Shown: positions 6,440 to 15,292, numbered from the stretch's first letter. The stretch is 22,734 nucleotides of DNA from Ventricola sp036297385 (GCA_036297385.1 JAXJLD010000150.1:1-22734); one strand, 5' to 3'. Made by a program: numbers and translations. The notes: generated by a model not told the origin, from the sequence alone.

Positions 6440-7111
6440 ATGGCAGGCACATACAAGGCGCACAGCGCGCGCGGCCGGTACAGCCAAGCGGGCTATGTCC
6501 GGGAGGAGGAACGGCCGATGTACATCGCGGACGTGCCTGCTGGCTCTGCACAGGATGATCTGCGCGACCTCAATCGCGCAGGATACCGCAGCGAGCGCCC
6601 GTGGAACGACGCGCCCGATCCGGTGTTTGAGGAGACGCCGCCCGCTAAGCCGCCCCAAAAGCGGCCTGCGGTGCGCAGACAGCCTCAAAAGCCGAGGACG
6701 TTTATGGATCGGCTTGTGGCACAAGCTCGCCGGGAGCGCCGGGACGTGGTCGTATGTGCGGCGTTTGTGGTGGTCATTATGATGATGACAGCGGCGTGGG
6801 GACAGAAGATGATCCGCGGCGTGGAGATTCAGCAGACCATCCGAATGTATCAGGCCAATACCGTCGCCTTTGAGCGCGACAACGAGCGGCTGGCTCAAAA
6901 GCTGGAGTTGGCGCGGGACGGCAAGCGGATTCGGAATTTGGCGCAGAACGAATTGGGTATGCTTCGCCCGGAACGGGCAAGAACCGAGACGATTTACATT
7001 CAGACGCCGGAAAGCGTGGCGGAAGAGCCGGTACAGAACATCGAGGAGCCGAGCATGGAGATCTTGGATATCCTGCTGGGGCTGCTCAACGTGTTTCAAA
7101 TCGGGGAGTGA
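6440..7111 (+). CDS. ftsL: FtsL/DivIC-like septum formation initiator protein
   Basis: FtsL is a bitopic divisome protein that links FtsQ/DivIB and FtsB/DivIC to the septal synthase. The 223-aa protein has about 100 cytoplasmic residues, polar and proline-rich, then one membrane span (about 103-120). A coiled-coil segment (about 127-160) follows, and then the family hallmark RIRNLAQNELGMLRP. Sequence identity alone cannot separate FtsL from DivIC/FtsB; its position between mraZ and the septal PBP argues for FtsL. The N-terminal arm is much longer than in typical FtsL (total about 100-120 aa). ATG 6440 was chosen, with GGGCGGG upstream; a GTG at 6428 is an alternative. The next gene begins 6 nt after its stop. 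Confidence 0.8.
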   Translation: MAGTYKAHSARGRYSQAGYVREEERPMYIADVPAGSAQDDLRDLNRAGYRSERPWNDAPDPVFEETPPAKPPQKRPAVRRQPQKPRTFMDRLVAQARRERRDVVVCAAFVVVIMMMTAAWGQKMIRGVEIQQTIRMYQANTVAFERDNERLAQKLELARDGKRIRNLAQNELGMLRPERARTETIYIQTPESVAEEPVQNIEEPSMEILDILLGLLNVFQIGE

Positions 7112-7117
7112 GAGGGC

Positions 7118-9235
7118 TTGCGGTCACCGGGAGCCACCGTACGAAAGCGGATGGTCCTGCTGATGGGCGGATTCCTTCTCCTTTTTCTATGCGTGTTTGT
7201 GCGCCTTGTCGATGTACAGATTGTGCAGAGCGAGGAATTGACGCAGCGCGGCGTCCGGCAATGGACGCGCAGCGGAACGGTCGCGGCGCGGCGAGGCGAT
7301 ATCGTGGATACCAATGGAAAACTGCTGGCACAGTCCATCACCAGCTTGATCGTCAGCGCAAGGGTGCGCGACGTGGGAGACGTGGATGGGCTTGCTTCCG
7401 TTCTGGAGCGCGAGTTGGGCATTCCTGCGGAGCGAACCCGCGAAAAGCTGCGCGGTTCCAAGGCGGCGGCGGTGACGCTGGCGCGTCAGGTGTCCCGCGA
7501 GGATGCGGATCGCCTGCGTGCGCTCATGGCTGGCGGCGAGGATGCGCAAAAGCTCCGTGGAATTGCATTTGACGAAGACGTCAGCAGATGGTATCCTATG
7601 GGAAACAGCCTCGCGCAGGTGCTGGGGCTGTGCAATGTGGACGGCGAAGGGCAGAGTGGTCTGGAGCTGCGCTACAATGAGGTGCTTTCCGGCGAGCCGG
7701 GGCGCATCGTCACCGAGGTGGACGCGCGCGCCAGAACCCTTCCGGACGGCGTGACGCTCTATGTGCCGGCGCAGGCCGGCAGCACGCTGCGCCTGACCAT
7801 CGACCGGGAGGTACAGGCGACGGTGGAGCGCGCTGTGCGCGAGTGCGTGCAGGTGAACGAGGCGCAGCAGGTGCAGGCGATCGTGATGGACGTGAACACC
7901 GGCGCGGTGCTGGCGATGGCGATGGCACCGACGTACGATCCCGCCGATCCGCCGCGTGAGGATGTGGCAAAGCTGAACGAGCTGATGCGCATTACGACGC
8001 TGAGCGACGTGTATGAGCCGGGCTCCACGTTCAAGATGCTGACGGCGGCGGCAGCCATCGACTGCGGCGCGACGAACCCGCAGGAGGGCTTCTACTGTTC
8101 GGGGCGCATCACGGTCAACGGCAGCACGGTGCGCTGCTGGGGCGCGCCGCACGGCGCACAGACCATGCGCAGGGCGCTGGAGAATTCCTGCAACCCGGTC
8201 TTTACGCAGCTTGCGCTTCGGCTGGGCAGTGACAGGCTGTACCAATACCTGCACGCCTTCGGGCTGGGCAGGCGCACGGGAATCGACCTGTATGGCGAGG
8301 CAGCGGGCATCCTGATCCCCCGAAGCCGCGTGAAAGACGTGGATCTGGCGCGCATCGGCTTTGGACAGAGCGTGGCGGTGACGCCGCTTCAGATGATTAC
8401 GGCGGCCTGCGCGGTCGTCAACGGCGGACGGCTGATGAAGCCCTATCTGGTGGAGGCCATTCTGGATGCGGACGGGCGGGCAGAGCGCGTGTTCAGCCCC
8501 AAGGTGGTATCCAATCCCATCTCGGCGCAGACGAGTGCGACGATGCGCGAGCTGCTGGGCGGGGTGGTCGCCGAGGGAGGCGGCAAAAATGCCCGCGTGG
8601 ACGGCTGGTCTGTCGGCGGCAAGACGGGCACCGCACAGATTTACAAAAACGGAAAAATCGAAACCAACCTGCACATCGGCTCGTTTGTGGGCTTTGCGCC
8701 CGTGGAGGAGCCGAAAGTGGCCGTGCTGGTGATTGTCAATGAGGCGCAGGTGAAGCCGGATTACGGCGGAACGACCGCCGCGCCCTTTGCGGCGCAGATC
8801 TTTTCGGAGATTCTGCCGCTGCTGGGCGTGCCCAAGACGGATGGAAGCGCGCAGCGCACACAGGTGACGGTGCCGGATGTGACCGGCATGACTGTCCGGG
8901 ACGCGCGCACCATCCTGCGCGAGCGGGGGATTGACAGCGTAACCGATGGAACGGACAGCGTGGTGACCGGGCAGCTTCCCCCGGCTGGCACGCGCGTGCA
9001 GGAAGGATTCTGCGCCATGCTGTATGTGAGCGGCGAAAGCGCACCCACAGCACAGGAGTATACGCAGGTGCCCAATGTGATTGGGCTGCCTGTGCGCGAG
9101 AGTGCGCAGGCGCTGCGGGAGGCAGGCCTTGCGCTGTACGCGCAGGGCGATGGCATTGCAGTCAAGCAGAGCCCAGCGGCGGGAACGTACGCTGCGGCAG
9201 GAAATACCGTCACGGTCGAATACCGGATACCGTGA
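7118..9235 (+). CDS. Septal penicillin-binding protein, class B transpeptidase with two PASTA domains (SpoVD/FtsI type)
   Basis: This class B PBP crosslinks septal (or spore cortex) peptidoglycan together with FtsW. The 705-aa protein has an N-terminal membrane anchor (about 12-30), a dimerisation domain, and the transpeptidase domain with EPGSTFK (Ser303 nucleophile, Lys306), SCN (357-359) and KTGT (502-505). Two C-terminal PASTA repeats span about 583-638 and 648-705. Cysteines in FYCSG (327) and VRCWG (340) resemble the cysteine pair near the active site in SpoVD-like proteins. The start is a TTG at 7118, served by GGGGAG (7103-7108) 9 nt upstream. The next in-frame ATG (7151) lies within the anchor. 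Only 6 nt separate it from ftsL, implying co-translation. Confidence 0.93.
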   Translation: MRSPGATVRKRMVLLMGGFLLLFLCVFVRLVDVQIVQSEELTQRGVRQWTRSGTVAARRGDIVDTNGKLLAQSITSLIVSARVRDVGDVDGLASVLERELGIPAERTREKLRGSKAAAVTLARQVSREDADRLRALMAGGEDAQKLRGIAFDEDVSRWYPMGNSLAQVLGLCNVDGEGQSGLELRYNEVLSGEPGRIVTEVDARARTLPDGVTLYVPAQAGSTLRLTIDREVQATVERAVRECVQVNEAQQVQAIVMDVNTGAVLAMAMAPTYDPADPPREDVAKLNELMRITTLSDVYEPGSTFKMLTAAAAIDCGATNPQEGFYCSGRITVNGSTVRCWGAPHGAQTMRRALENSCNPVFTQLALRLGSDRLYQYLHAFGLGRRTGIDLYGEAAGILIPRSRVKDVDLARIGFGQSVAVTPLQMITAACAVVNGGRLMKPYLVEAILDADGRAERVFSPKVVSNPISAQTSATMRELLGGVVAEGGGKNARVDGWSVGGKTGTAQIYKNGKIETNLHIGSFVGFAPVEEPKVAVLVIVNEAQVKPDYGGTTAAPFAAQIFSEILPLLGVPKTDGSAQRTQVTVPDVTGMTVRDARTILRERGIDSVTDGTDSVVTGQLPPAGTRVQEGFCAMLYVSGESAPTAQEYTQVPNVIGLPVRESAQALREAGLALYAQGDGIAVKQSPAAGTYAAAGNTVTVEYRIP

Positions 9236-9268
9236 CCCCATGCACGTTCAAACGATGGAGGAATGATG

Positions 9269-10726
9269 ATGAAGCTCTCACAGTTGACGATGAATATGCC
9301 GGAACTGGTTGAGGTGACGGCGGATGCGGAGATCGCGTCGCTGACGGCCAATTCCCGCGAGGCTTGTGAAAATGGCCTGTTCTTCTGCATCCGGGGAGGC
9401 CGGGTGGACGCGCACGACTTTGCGCCGCAGGCCCTTGAAAACGGCTGCACGGCGCTGGTGGTGGAACGCAGGCTGCCCATCGACTGCCCGCAGGTGGTGG
9501 TGACGGATGTGCGTGCAGCCATGACGCGCATGGCCAGCGCCTTCAACGGCCATCCGGAGCAGCGTATGAAGCTCATCGGCGTGACTGGAACGAAGGGCAA
9601 GACGACGACGACCTTCCTGCTCAAGAGCATCTTTGAGGCGGCGGGCGTGCGCTGCGGCATCATCGGCACCACGGGCTGCATTGCAGGCAGCACCAAGCTG
9701 CCCAGCCGTCTGACTACGCCGGACCCGATTGAGATGTTCTCCATCCTGCGTATCATGGCGGATGCAGGCGTGCAGGTGGTGTGCATGGAGGTATCTGCGC
9801 ACGCGCTGTACCTGCGCAAGCTGGTGGCGATGACCTTTGAAGCAGCGGCGTATACCAATCTTTCGCAGGATCACCTCGACTTCTTTGGCTCGATGGAGAA
9901 TTACTTTGAGGCCAAGAAGCTGCTGTTTACCCCGGAAATGGTGCACAATGCGGCTATCAACGTCGATGAGGACTCTGCGCCGCAGATCATGCAGAACCTG
10001 ACTTGCCCGACGCTGACTTACGGCATCAGCTGCAAGGCGGATTTGTTTGCCCGTGACATCGAAATTACGGAAAGCGGCGTATCCTTTACCCTCAGTCTGC
10101 GCAACCTGCATAGCGAACGCATTCATCTGCTGCTGACGGGTATGTTCAACGTGTATAACGCGCTGGCGGCTGCCGCGTGTGCGCTCATTCTGGGCGTGGA
10201 TCTGGCGGGCGTGAAGAAGGGCTTGGAGGCGGTGGTTTCCGTGCCGGGTCGCGTGGAGATGCTCGAAACCCATACGCCGTACCGCATGATTCTGGACTAT
10301 TCCCACTCGCCGGACGCGCTGAGCAACATCCTGCACACCGTGCGGGAGTTCTGCCGCGGGCGCATCATCCTCGTCTTTGGCTGCGGCGGCGACCGCGACA
10401 AGGGCAAGCGCCCAATGATGGGCGAGATCGCCGGCAAGCTGGCTGATTATGCCATCCTGACCAGCGACAACCCGCGCTTTGAGGACCCGATGGAGATTCT
10501 GGCAGCCATTGAGCAGGGAATTGCCCCTACGGGCGCGAATTATGAGGTGATCGAGGATCGCCGGGAGGCCATCCGTCAGGCGATGGAGATGGCTGTGGGC
10601 GGCGATATCGTCGTGTTGGCAGGCAAGGGTCACGAGACGTATCAGGACATCTGCGGCGTGAAGCACCCGTTTGATGAAAAGGAGATCGTCAAAGAGATTC
10701 TGGAAGAGATGAAGCAGAAAAACTGA
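9269..10726 (+). CDS. murE: UDP-MurNAc-tripeptide synthetase MurE (probably meso-DAP-adding)
   Basis: MurE adds the third residue to UDP-MurNAc-L-Ala-D-Glu in the cytoplasm. The 485-aa protein has the Mur ligase ATP loop GVTGTKGKTTTT (104-115), the YFEAKKLLF region with the lysine that is carbamylated in the family, and DNPR (400-403). The DNPR motif marks meso-diaminopimelate enzymes, as in E. coli MurE, so the wall is predicted to be DAP-type. Three ATGs stand in a row (9263, 9266, 9269); GGAGG (9257-9261) is 7 nt from the last, which is preferred. It follows the PBP by 33 bp. MurF, normally next, is absent. Confidence 0.95.
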   Translation: MKLSQLTMNMPELVEVTADAEIASLTANSREACENGLFFCIRGGRVDAHDFAPQALENGCTALVVERRLPIDCPQVVVTDVRAAMTRMASAFNGHPEQRMKLIGVTGTKGKTTTTFLLKSIFEAAGVRCGIIGTTGCIAGSTKLPSRLTTPDPIEMFSILRIMADAGVQVVCMEVSAHALYLRKLVAMTFEAAAYTNLSQDHLDFFGSMENYFEAKKLLFTPEMVHNAAINVDEDSAPQIMQNLTCPTLTYGISCKADLFARDIEITESGVSFTLSLRNLHSERIHLLLTGMFNVYNALAAAACALILGVDLAGVKKGLEAVVSVPGRVEMLETHTPYRMILDYSHSPDALSNILHTVREFCRGRIILVFGCGGDRDKGKRPMMGEIAGKLADYAILTSDNPRFEDPMEILAAIEQGIAPTGANYEVIEDRREAIRQAMEMAVGGDIVVLAGKGHETYQDICGVKHPFDEKEIVKEILEEMKQKN

Positions 10727-10766
10727 TTGCGGGGCGAGGTCTCCGCGAGGATTCGGAGGAATGAGC

Positions 10767-11741
10767 ATGCAAAGGATGATGCTTTCCGTGGTGCTGGCCT
10801 TCTTGGTCGGCGCACTGCTGGGCAAACTGCTGCTCCCGGTGCTCTACAAGCTCAAGTTTGGGCAGAACATCTATGAGCTGGCGCCCGAGGCGCACAAAAA
10901 GAAGCAGGGTACGCCGATTATGGGCGGTCTGGCATTTGCCGGCGCGGCGATTGTGGTCGGTCTGCTGATGAACGAATACAGCGTGCCGCTGGGGCAGAAC
11001 ATGATGCTGGCTGTGATTCTGATGGCGCTGGGCAATATGTGCATCGGCTTTGCGGACGACATGGCCAAGATTCGCGGCGGCAAAAACGCGGGCCTGAGCC
11101 CCAAGCAGAAGATGATCTTTCAGACGCTGCTGGCGCTGGCGTTCTCGGTGTACTGCTATGTGCATCCGTTGGTCGGTTCGGTCATCAAGGTGCCGTTCCT
11201 GCGTACGGAGCTGGATCTGGGGATTCTGTATATCCCGCTGATGATGTTCGTCATCGTCGGCACAACCAACAGCGCCAACCTGCTGGATGGCTTGGACGGC
11301 CTGTGTACGGGCGTGTCGATGATTGACTTTGCCACGCTGGCGGTGATTGCCGCAGCGGCTGGCCTGGGCGGCGATCTGGGCGTGATCTGCGCGGCGCTGG
11401 TCGGCGGCCTGATGGGCTTCTGGCTGTTCAATGTCCATCCGGCAAAGATGTTCATGGGCGATACGGGCTCCATGTTCATCGGCGGCGCGGTGGTGGCGGC
11501 GGCTATGCTGCTGCGCCAGCCGCTGATCCTGGTGCTGATCGCATTCTGGATGCTCATGAGCAGCCTGTCGGTCATCATTCAGGTGACGTACTTCAAGCAT
11601 ACGGGCGGCAAGCGCATCTTCAAGATGTCCCCGATCCACCATCACTTTGAGCTTTGTGGCATGAGCGAATTCCGCATCGTGGCGCTGTATATGACCACGA
11701 CGCTGGCGCTGTGCCTGATTACGCTGATGGGCGTGCTGTAA
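10767..11741 (+). CDS. mraY: Phospho-MurNAc-pentapeptide transferase MraY
   Basis: MraY makes lipid I by transferring phospho-MurNAc-pentapeptide to undecaprenyl phosphate at the membrane. The 324-aa, multi-span protein contains the family signatures in order: HKKKQGTPIMGG, GFADDMAKI (the DD pair), NSANLLDGLDGL, NVHPAKMFMGDTGSM and SPIHHHFEL. All catalytic aspartates and the HHH loop are visible. GGAGG (10755-10759) lies 7 nt before ATG 10767 but only 1 nt before ATG 10761, so the former is preferred. It follows murE by 40 bp and precedes murD, with a structured gap in between. Confidence 0.97.
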   Translation: MQRMMLSVVLAFLVGALLGKLLLPVLYKLKFGQNIYELAPEAHKKKQGTPIMGGLAFAGAAIVVGLLMNEYSVPLGQNMMLAVILMALGNMCIGFADDMAKIRGGKNAGLSPKQKMIFQTLLALAFSVYCYVHPLVGSVIKVPFLRTELDLGILYIPLMMFVIVGTTNSANLLDGLDGLCTGVSMIDFATLAVIAAAAGLGGDLGVICAALVGGLMGFWLFNVHPAKMFMGDTGSMFIGGAVVAAAMLLRQPLILVLIAFWMLMSSLSVIIQVTYFKHTGGKRIFKMSPIHHHFELCGMSEFRIVALYMTTTLALCLITLMGVL

Positions 11742-11753
11742 CGCTCCGGCGGC

Positions 11754-11812
11754 AAGCCTCTTCCGATAAAGTTGACAGAAGTGTTATTCTGTTCTGCTCA
11801 AGGGAGAGGCTT
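11754..11812 (+). promoter_or_regulatory. Two-level stem-loop between mraY and murD
   Basis: AAGCCTCTTCC (11754-11764) pairs with GGGAGAGGCTT (11802-11812), ten Watson-Crick pairs and one G-T wobble. Inside lies a second stem, ACAGAA (11775-11780) with TTCTGT (11787-11792). No T-run follows, so a simple terminator is unlikely. A TTGACA hexamer (11772-11777) sits inside, but I find no good -10 at the right distance. It could be an mRNA processing, stability or regulatory element. The gap continues to the murD Shine-Dalgarno at 11845. Confidence 0.5.
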
Positions 11813-11857
11813 TGCGCGTTGAGCCCAAAAACAAAAGCTCCGACGGGAGGAAAGACC

Positions 11858-13225
11858 ATGATGGATGTAACGAATAAGCGTGTGCTGGTGCTGGGCATGG
11901 CGCGAAGCGGCATTGCGGCGGCCAAGCTGCTGGCGCACAGGGGCGCACAGGTGACCATCAGCGACATGAAGCCGGAGGCGGAATTCGGCGATGCGCTCGA
12001 GGAGCTGCGTGCGCTGGGATGCATTTTTGCGCTGGGCGAGGGGCCGCAGCGCCATCTGCCCGGACAGGACATGATGATTTTAAGCCCCGGCATTCCGGTG
12101 GCCAAGCCGTTTGTGCAGGAAGCAATCGCGGCGGGCGTGGAGGTCATCGGTGAGCTGGAGCTGGGCGTGCGCATGATGCGCGGCGGCCTGTGCGCCATCA
12201 CCGGCACCAACGGCAAGACGACCACTACCACGCTGGTGGGCGAATTCTTCCGCGCGACGGGGCGCGGCACGCATATCGTGGGCAACATTGGCTATCCCAT
12301 CACAGCAGATGCAGGTGAGATGACCGATGACGACCTGACGGTGGCGGAGGTCAGCTCCTATCAGTGCGAGACAATCAGCACATTCCATCCGCACGTCGGC
12401 GCGGTGCTCAATATCCGGGAAGATCATCTCGCGCGGCATGGCTCGATGGAGGCATACATCGCCATGAAGCGCAGGATTTTTGCCTGCCAGACGGAGGCGG
12501 ACTGGGCGGTATTCAACGCCGACGATCCGGTTTGCCGCGAGATGGCGAAGGGTCTCCGGGCAAGATGCGCGTGGTTCTCCCGCACGCAGGAGGTTACCTG
12601 CGGCGCATGGGTGAAGGACGGCGTGATCGTGCTGAATCTGGACGGCACGCCGCATGAGATCTGCCGCGCGGACGAGGTATTTATCCCCGGCCCGCATAAT
12701 CTGGAAAACGCGCTGGCGGCGGTGACGGTCGCGGGAGCGATGGGCGTGGAGCCTGCGCTGATGGGGCCTGTGCTGCGCACGTTCCGCGGGGTGGAGCATC
12801 GCATTGAAACGGTGCGCACGCTGGCGGGCGTGACGTGGATCAACGATTCCAAGGGAACGAATGTCGATTCTACCCAGAAGGCGATTGCGGCTATGACGGT
12901 GCCGACGGTGCTGATCCTCGGCGGAAGCGACAAGGGGGCGTCCTTTGACCCGCTGGCTGAGACGATTGCTGCCGCGCCGCAGATTGTGCATTGCGTGTTG
13001 ATTGGTGATACGGCGGAGGCCATTCGCGCGTCGCTTGCGCGCGTGGGCTATACGGCGGTGACGATGGCGGGATACGACTTTGATCTGTGCCTCAAGCTCT
13101 GCCGCGAGCAGGCCGTGCCGGGCGGCTGCGTGCTGCTCTCGCCGGCGTGCGCGAGCTTTGATATGTTCAAGGACTACGAGGACAGGGGCAATATATTCAA
13201 GGAAAAGGTGGCGGCGATGGCCTGA
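11858..13225 (+). CDS. murD: UDP-N-acetylmuramoyl-L-alanine--D-glutamate ligase MurD
   Basis: MurD adds D-glutamate to UDP-MurNAc-L-Ala. The 455-aa protein opens with a nucleotide-binding fold (RVLVLGMARSGIAAAKLL). It has the ATP loop ITGTNGKTTTT around 114-124, the AEVSSYQ motif, GVEHRIE and NDSKGTNVDST. The C-terminal domain contains LILGGSDKGASFDPL. ATG 11858 was chosen because GGGAGG (11845-11850) is 7 nt upstream; an open frame runs back into mraY but is not conserved protein. It lies 116 bp after mraY, a longer gap than its neighbours have, and 63 bp before ftsW. Confidence 0.96.
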   Translation: MMDVTNKRVLVLGMARSGIAAAKLLAHRGAQVTISDMKPEAEFGDALEELRALGCIFALGEGPQRHLPGQDMMILSPGIPVAKPFVQEAIAAGVEVIGELELGVRMMRGGLCAITGTNGKTTTTTLVGEFFRATGRGTHIVGNIGYPITADAGEMTDDDLTVAEVSSYQCETISTFHPHVGAVLNIREDHLARHGSMEAYIAMKRRIFACQTEADWAVFNADDPVCREMAKGLRARCAWFSRTQEVTCGAWVKDGVIVLNLDGTPHEICRADEVFIPGPHNLENALAAVTVAGAMGVEPALMGPVLRTFRGVEHRIETVRTLAGVTWINDSKGTNVDSTQKAIAAMTVPTVLILGGSDKGASFDPLAETIAAAPQIVHCVLIGDTAEAIRASLARVGYTAVTMAGYDFDLCLKLCREQAVPGGCVLLSPACASFDMFKDYEDRGNIFKEKVAAMA

Positions 13226-13288
13226 CGCGCCCCACCGGCTGCATGCGGAGGATGAGAAAATTCGGATGGCGGCCGGGAGGGCAAAGGA

Positions 13289-14428
13289 ATGGTCAGAACA
13301 CGGCGAACGTGTGACAAGACGGTGGTGCTGCTGATGGTGCTGCTGTTGGCAATGGGGCTGACCACGCTGTTCAGCGCGACGTACTATCAGCGGACGGTGG
13401 GCGGCGATCCGCTGTCGGCGGTCAAAAAACAGCTTCTGGGCGTGGCGCTGGGGGCGGTGTGCTGCGCGATCCTCTCCAATGTGCCGTATCGGGTGTACAG
13501 AAGCCCGAGGGTGACGCTGGTGCTGCTGGGCGTGAGCGTGCTGCTGCTGATTCTGGTCATCATTCCGGGCATTGGCGTGAGCATCAACGGCTCGCGCCGC
13601 TGGCTGAATATCGCCGGACTGAGCGTGCAGCCGTCGGAGTTTGCCAAGTATGCGATGGTGCTCTTCATGGCTGGTGCGCTGGATCGGCGCGGCGAGGAGA
13701 TCGGTTCGCTGTTTCGGGGTGTAGCGCCGCTGCTGCTGGTGCCGGGGGTGATGTTCCTGCTGATTCTGGAGCAGCCCAACCTCTCCACCGGCGGCAGCAT
13801 CTTGATCTGTGCACTGCTGATGCTTGTGGCCGCCGGGCTGAAAAAGCGACATATGGCGCTGCTGGGCGTGAGCGGGCTGTGTCTGGGTGCGTTCTATGCG
13901 TGGAGCGCACCGTACAGGCGTGCACGCCTGCTCTCCTTCCGGGACCCGTTTGCCAAGATGAGCGATGAGGGCTACCAGCTCTCGCAGTCGCTCATCGCGC
14001 TGGGCTCCGGCGGGCTGTTCGGCATGGGGCTGGGGCAGGGGCGGCAGAAGTTTGCTTACCTGCCGTATCCCGAATCGGACTTCATCTTTGCCATTGTCGG
14101 TGAGGATTTCGGGTTGGTAGGCTGCACGGCGGTCATCCTGCTGTTTGCGGCGTTTGTGCTGGCGGGGCTGCGTGTGGCGCTTGCGTGCCGCGATCGCTAT
14201 GGCTGTCTGCTGGCGGCAGGCATTACCTCGATGATTGGTATGCAGGCGTTCATCAACATGGGCGTAGTGACGGGCATTCTGCCTACAACCGGCCTGCCGC
14301 TGCCATTTTTCAGCGCGGGCGGCACATCCATCACCGTCATGATGGCGGCGATTGGCATCCTGCTGAACATCTCGCGCGATCATGGGCGCACCATCATCGA
14401 ATATGCGGACGGAGGAAAACGGGCATGA
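13289..14428 (+). CDS. ftsW: SEDS peptidoglycan glycosyltransferase FtsW (SpoVE/FtsW type)
   Basis: FtsW polymerises lipid II at the septum in complex with a class B PBP. The 379-aa, roughly ten-span protein has SEDS landmarks: NGSRRWLNIAGLSVQPSE, then QLSQSLIALGSGGLFGMGLG, GRQKFAYLP, and NMGVVTGILPTTGLPLPFFS. The acidic residue expected for catalysis is kept in ESDFIFAIVGEDFG, although the usual LPE is LPY here. It could equally be called SpoVE; the division context favours FtsW. ATG 13289 is preceded by GGGAGG (13275-13280). The stop codon overlaps the divIB start as ATGA, so the two are translationally coupled. MurG and murC, usual neighbours, are missing. Confidence 0.95.
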   Translation: MVRTRRTCDKTVVLLMVLLLAMGLTTLFSATYYQRTVGGDPLSAVKKQLLGVALGAVCCAILSNVPYRVYRSPRVTLVLLGVSVLLLILVIIPGIGVSINGSRRWLNIAGLSVQPSEFAKYAMVLFMAGALDRRGEEIGSLFRGVAPLLLVPGVMFLLILEQPNLSTGGSILICALLMLVAAGLKKRHMALLGVSGLCLGAFYAWSAPYRRARLLSFRDPFAKMSDEGYQLSQSLIALGSGGLFGMGLGQGRQKFAYLPYPESDFIFAIVGEDFGLVGCTAVILLFAAFVLAGLRVALACRDRYGCLLAAGITSMIGMQAFINMGVVTGILPTTGLPLPFFSAGGTSITVMMAAIGILLNISRDHGRTIIEYADGGKRA

Positions 14429-15249
14429 GACACAGAAAACGAAAAAAAGCATCCCAGCAGGCGATGTGCATGGCCATTCTGGTGGTCGCTGTGCTGGCGG
14501 TGCTGGTGGTCATCTGCTTTTCACGCGTGTTCGTTGTGCGCGATGTGATGGTGGTGGGCAACCGAAGCCTGCTGCGGGAAGAGGTGGTCACGCAGAGCGG
14601 CGTGAAGCCGGGCGACAACCTGTTCAGCCTTTCGGATCACGCGCTCAAGCAGGCGCTGGAGCAGAACCGCTATATTGAGTATGTGGGGCATGAGTTTGAT
14701 TACCGCGGCACGCTGACGCTGCACATCAAAGAGCGGCTGGGCATGGCGGTGGTGTATGACTTGGGCTACTACTATGTGCTGGACGACATGGGCATGGTGC
14801 TGGAATGTGCGGGCAGTGCGTATCCCACCAACGTGGCTGGGCCGCGGGTAACGGGTTTCCAGATCGAGCCGAACTCCCGCATCACCGTGGGCGAGATGCT
14901 TCCGGTGCATGACAAGGGACAGCTTGAGGCGATGCAGACGGTACTCTCGGAGCTGGACAGCACGACGATGCTTCCGCATACTTCGGAGCTGAGCGTCAAA
15001 AATACGGATAACCTGTACATCCTGACCGCGGACGGCACCAAGATTGAGCTGGGCGACACACACAGCCTGCGCACCAAGCTGCTCATCAGCCGCGGGGTCA
15101 TCTCCGTGCGGCAGGAGGAGGGTGATCTGCTGGGCGCCAAGATCGACGTATCCAACGGCAAAAATGCGCATTACATTCCGCCTGTTCTGCCGACGGTGAC
15201 GCCGATGCCGACGGTGACGCCTGCGCCGACGCCCGCTCCCGCACCATAA
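14425..15249 (+). CDS. divIB: Cell division protein DivIB/FtsQ
   Basis: This bitopic protein connects FtsL and DivIC to the septal synthase. The 274-aa protein has a basic cytoplasmic start (MRHRKRKK), one membrane span (about 14-33) and a POTRA domain beginning VFVVRDVMVVGNRSLLREEV. A beta domain follows. A Thr-Pro-rich tail (about 252-274) contains PTVTP twice and ends PTPAPAP; such a tail is not usual in characterised DivIB. ATG 14425 overlaps the ftsW stop, and GGAGG (14411-14415) gives 9 nt spacing. A longer open frame upstream is a shadow of ftsW. Confidence 0.9.
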   Translation: MRHRKRKKASQQAMCMAILVVAVLAVLVVICFSRVFVVRDVMVVGNRSLLREEVVTQSGVKPGDNLFSLSDHALKQALEQNRYIEYVGHEFDYRGTLTLHIKERLGMAVVYDLGYYYVLDDMGMVLECAGSAYPTNVAGPRVTGFQIEPNSRITVGEMLPVHDKGQLEAMQTVLSELDSTTMLPHTSELSVKNTDNLYILTADGTKIELGDTHSLRTKLLISRGVISVRQEEGDLLGAKIDVSNGKNAHYIPPVLPTVTPMPTVTPAPTPAPAP

Positions 15250-15269
15250 TGTGCGGACAATTCAGGAAA

Positions 15270-15289
15270 AAATGGACGGAAATGGACAA
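15270..15289 (+). promoter_or_regulatory. Tandem MraZ-box-like pair upstream of ftsA
   Basis: AAATGGACGG is followed at once by AAATGGACAA, an exact 10-bp period with the AAATGG core also found in the mraZ operator array (5845-5850). It lies just upstream of the ftsA promoter. Binding by MraZ is inferred, not shown. Confidence 0.4.
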
Positions 15290-15292
15290 AAT

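Noticed and set aside
7187..9241. 684-codon minus-strand open frame opposite the PBP gene
   Set aside because: Composition is of the shadow type, no motif is seen, and it fully overlaps a gene with intact transpeptidase motifs.
11772..11800. Promoter for murD based on TTGACA at 11772-11777
   Set aside because: The sequence 16-18 bp downstream (around CTGCTCA) is a poor -10, so the perfect -35 alone is not enough.
12080..14452. 790-codon minus-strand open frame opposite murD and ftsW
   Set aside because: It spans two genes and their gap, is His/Arg/Gln-rich low-information protein, and has no supporting motif.
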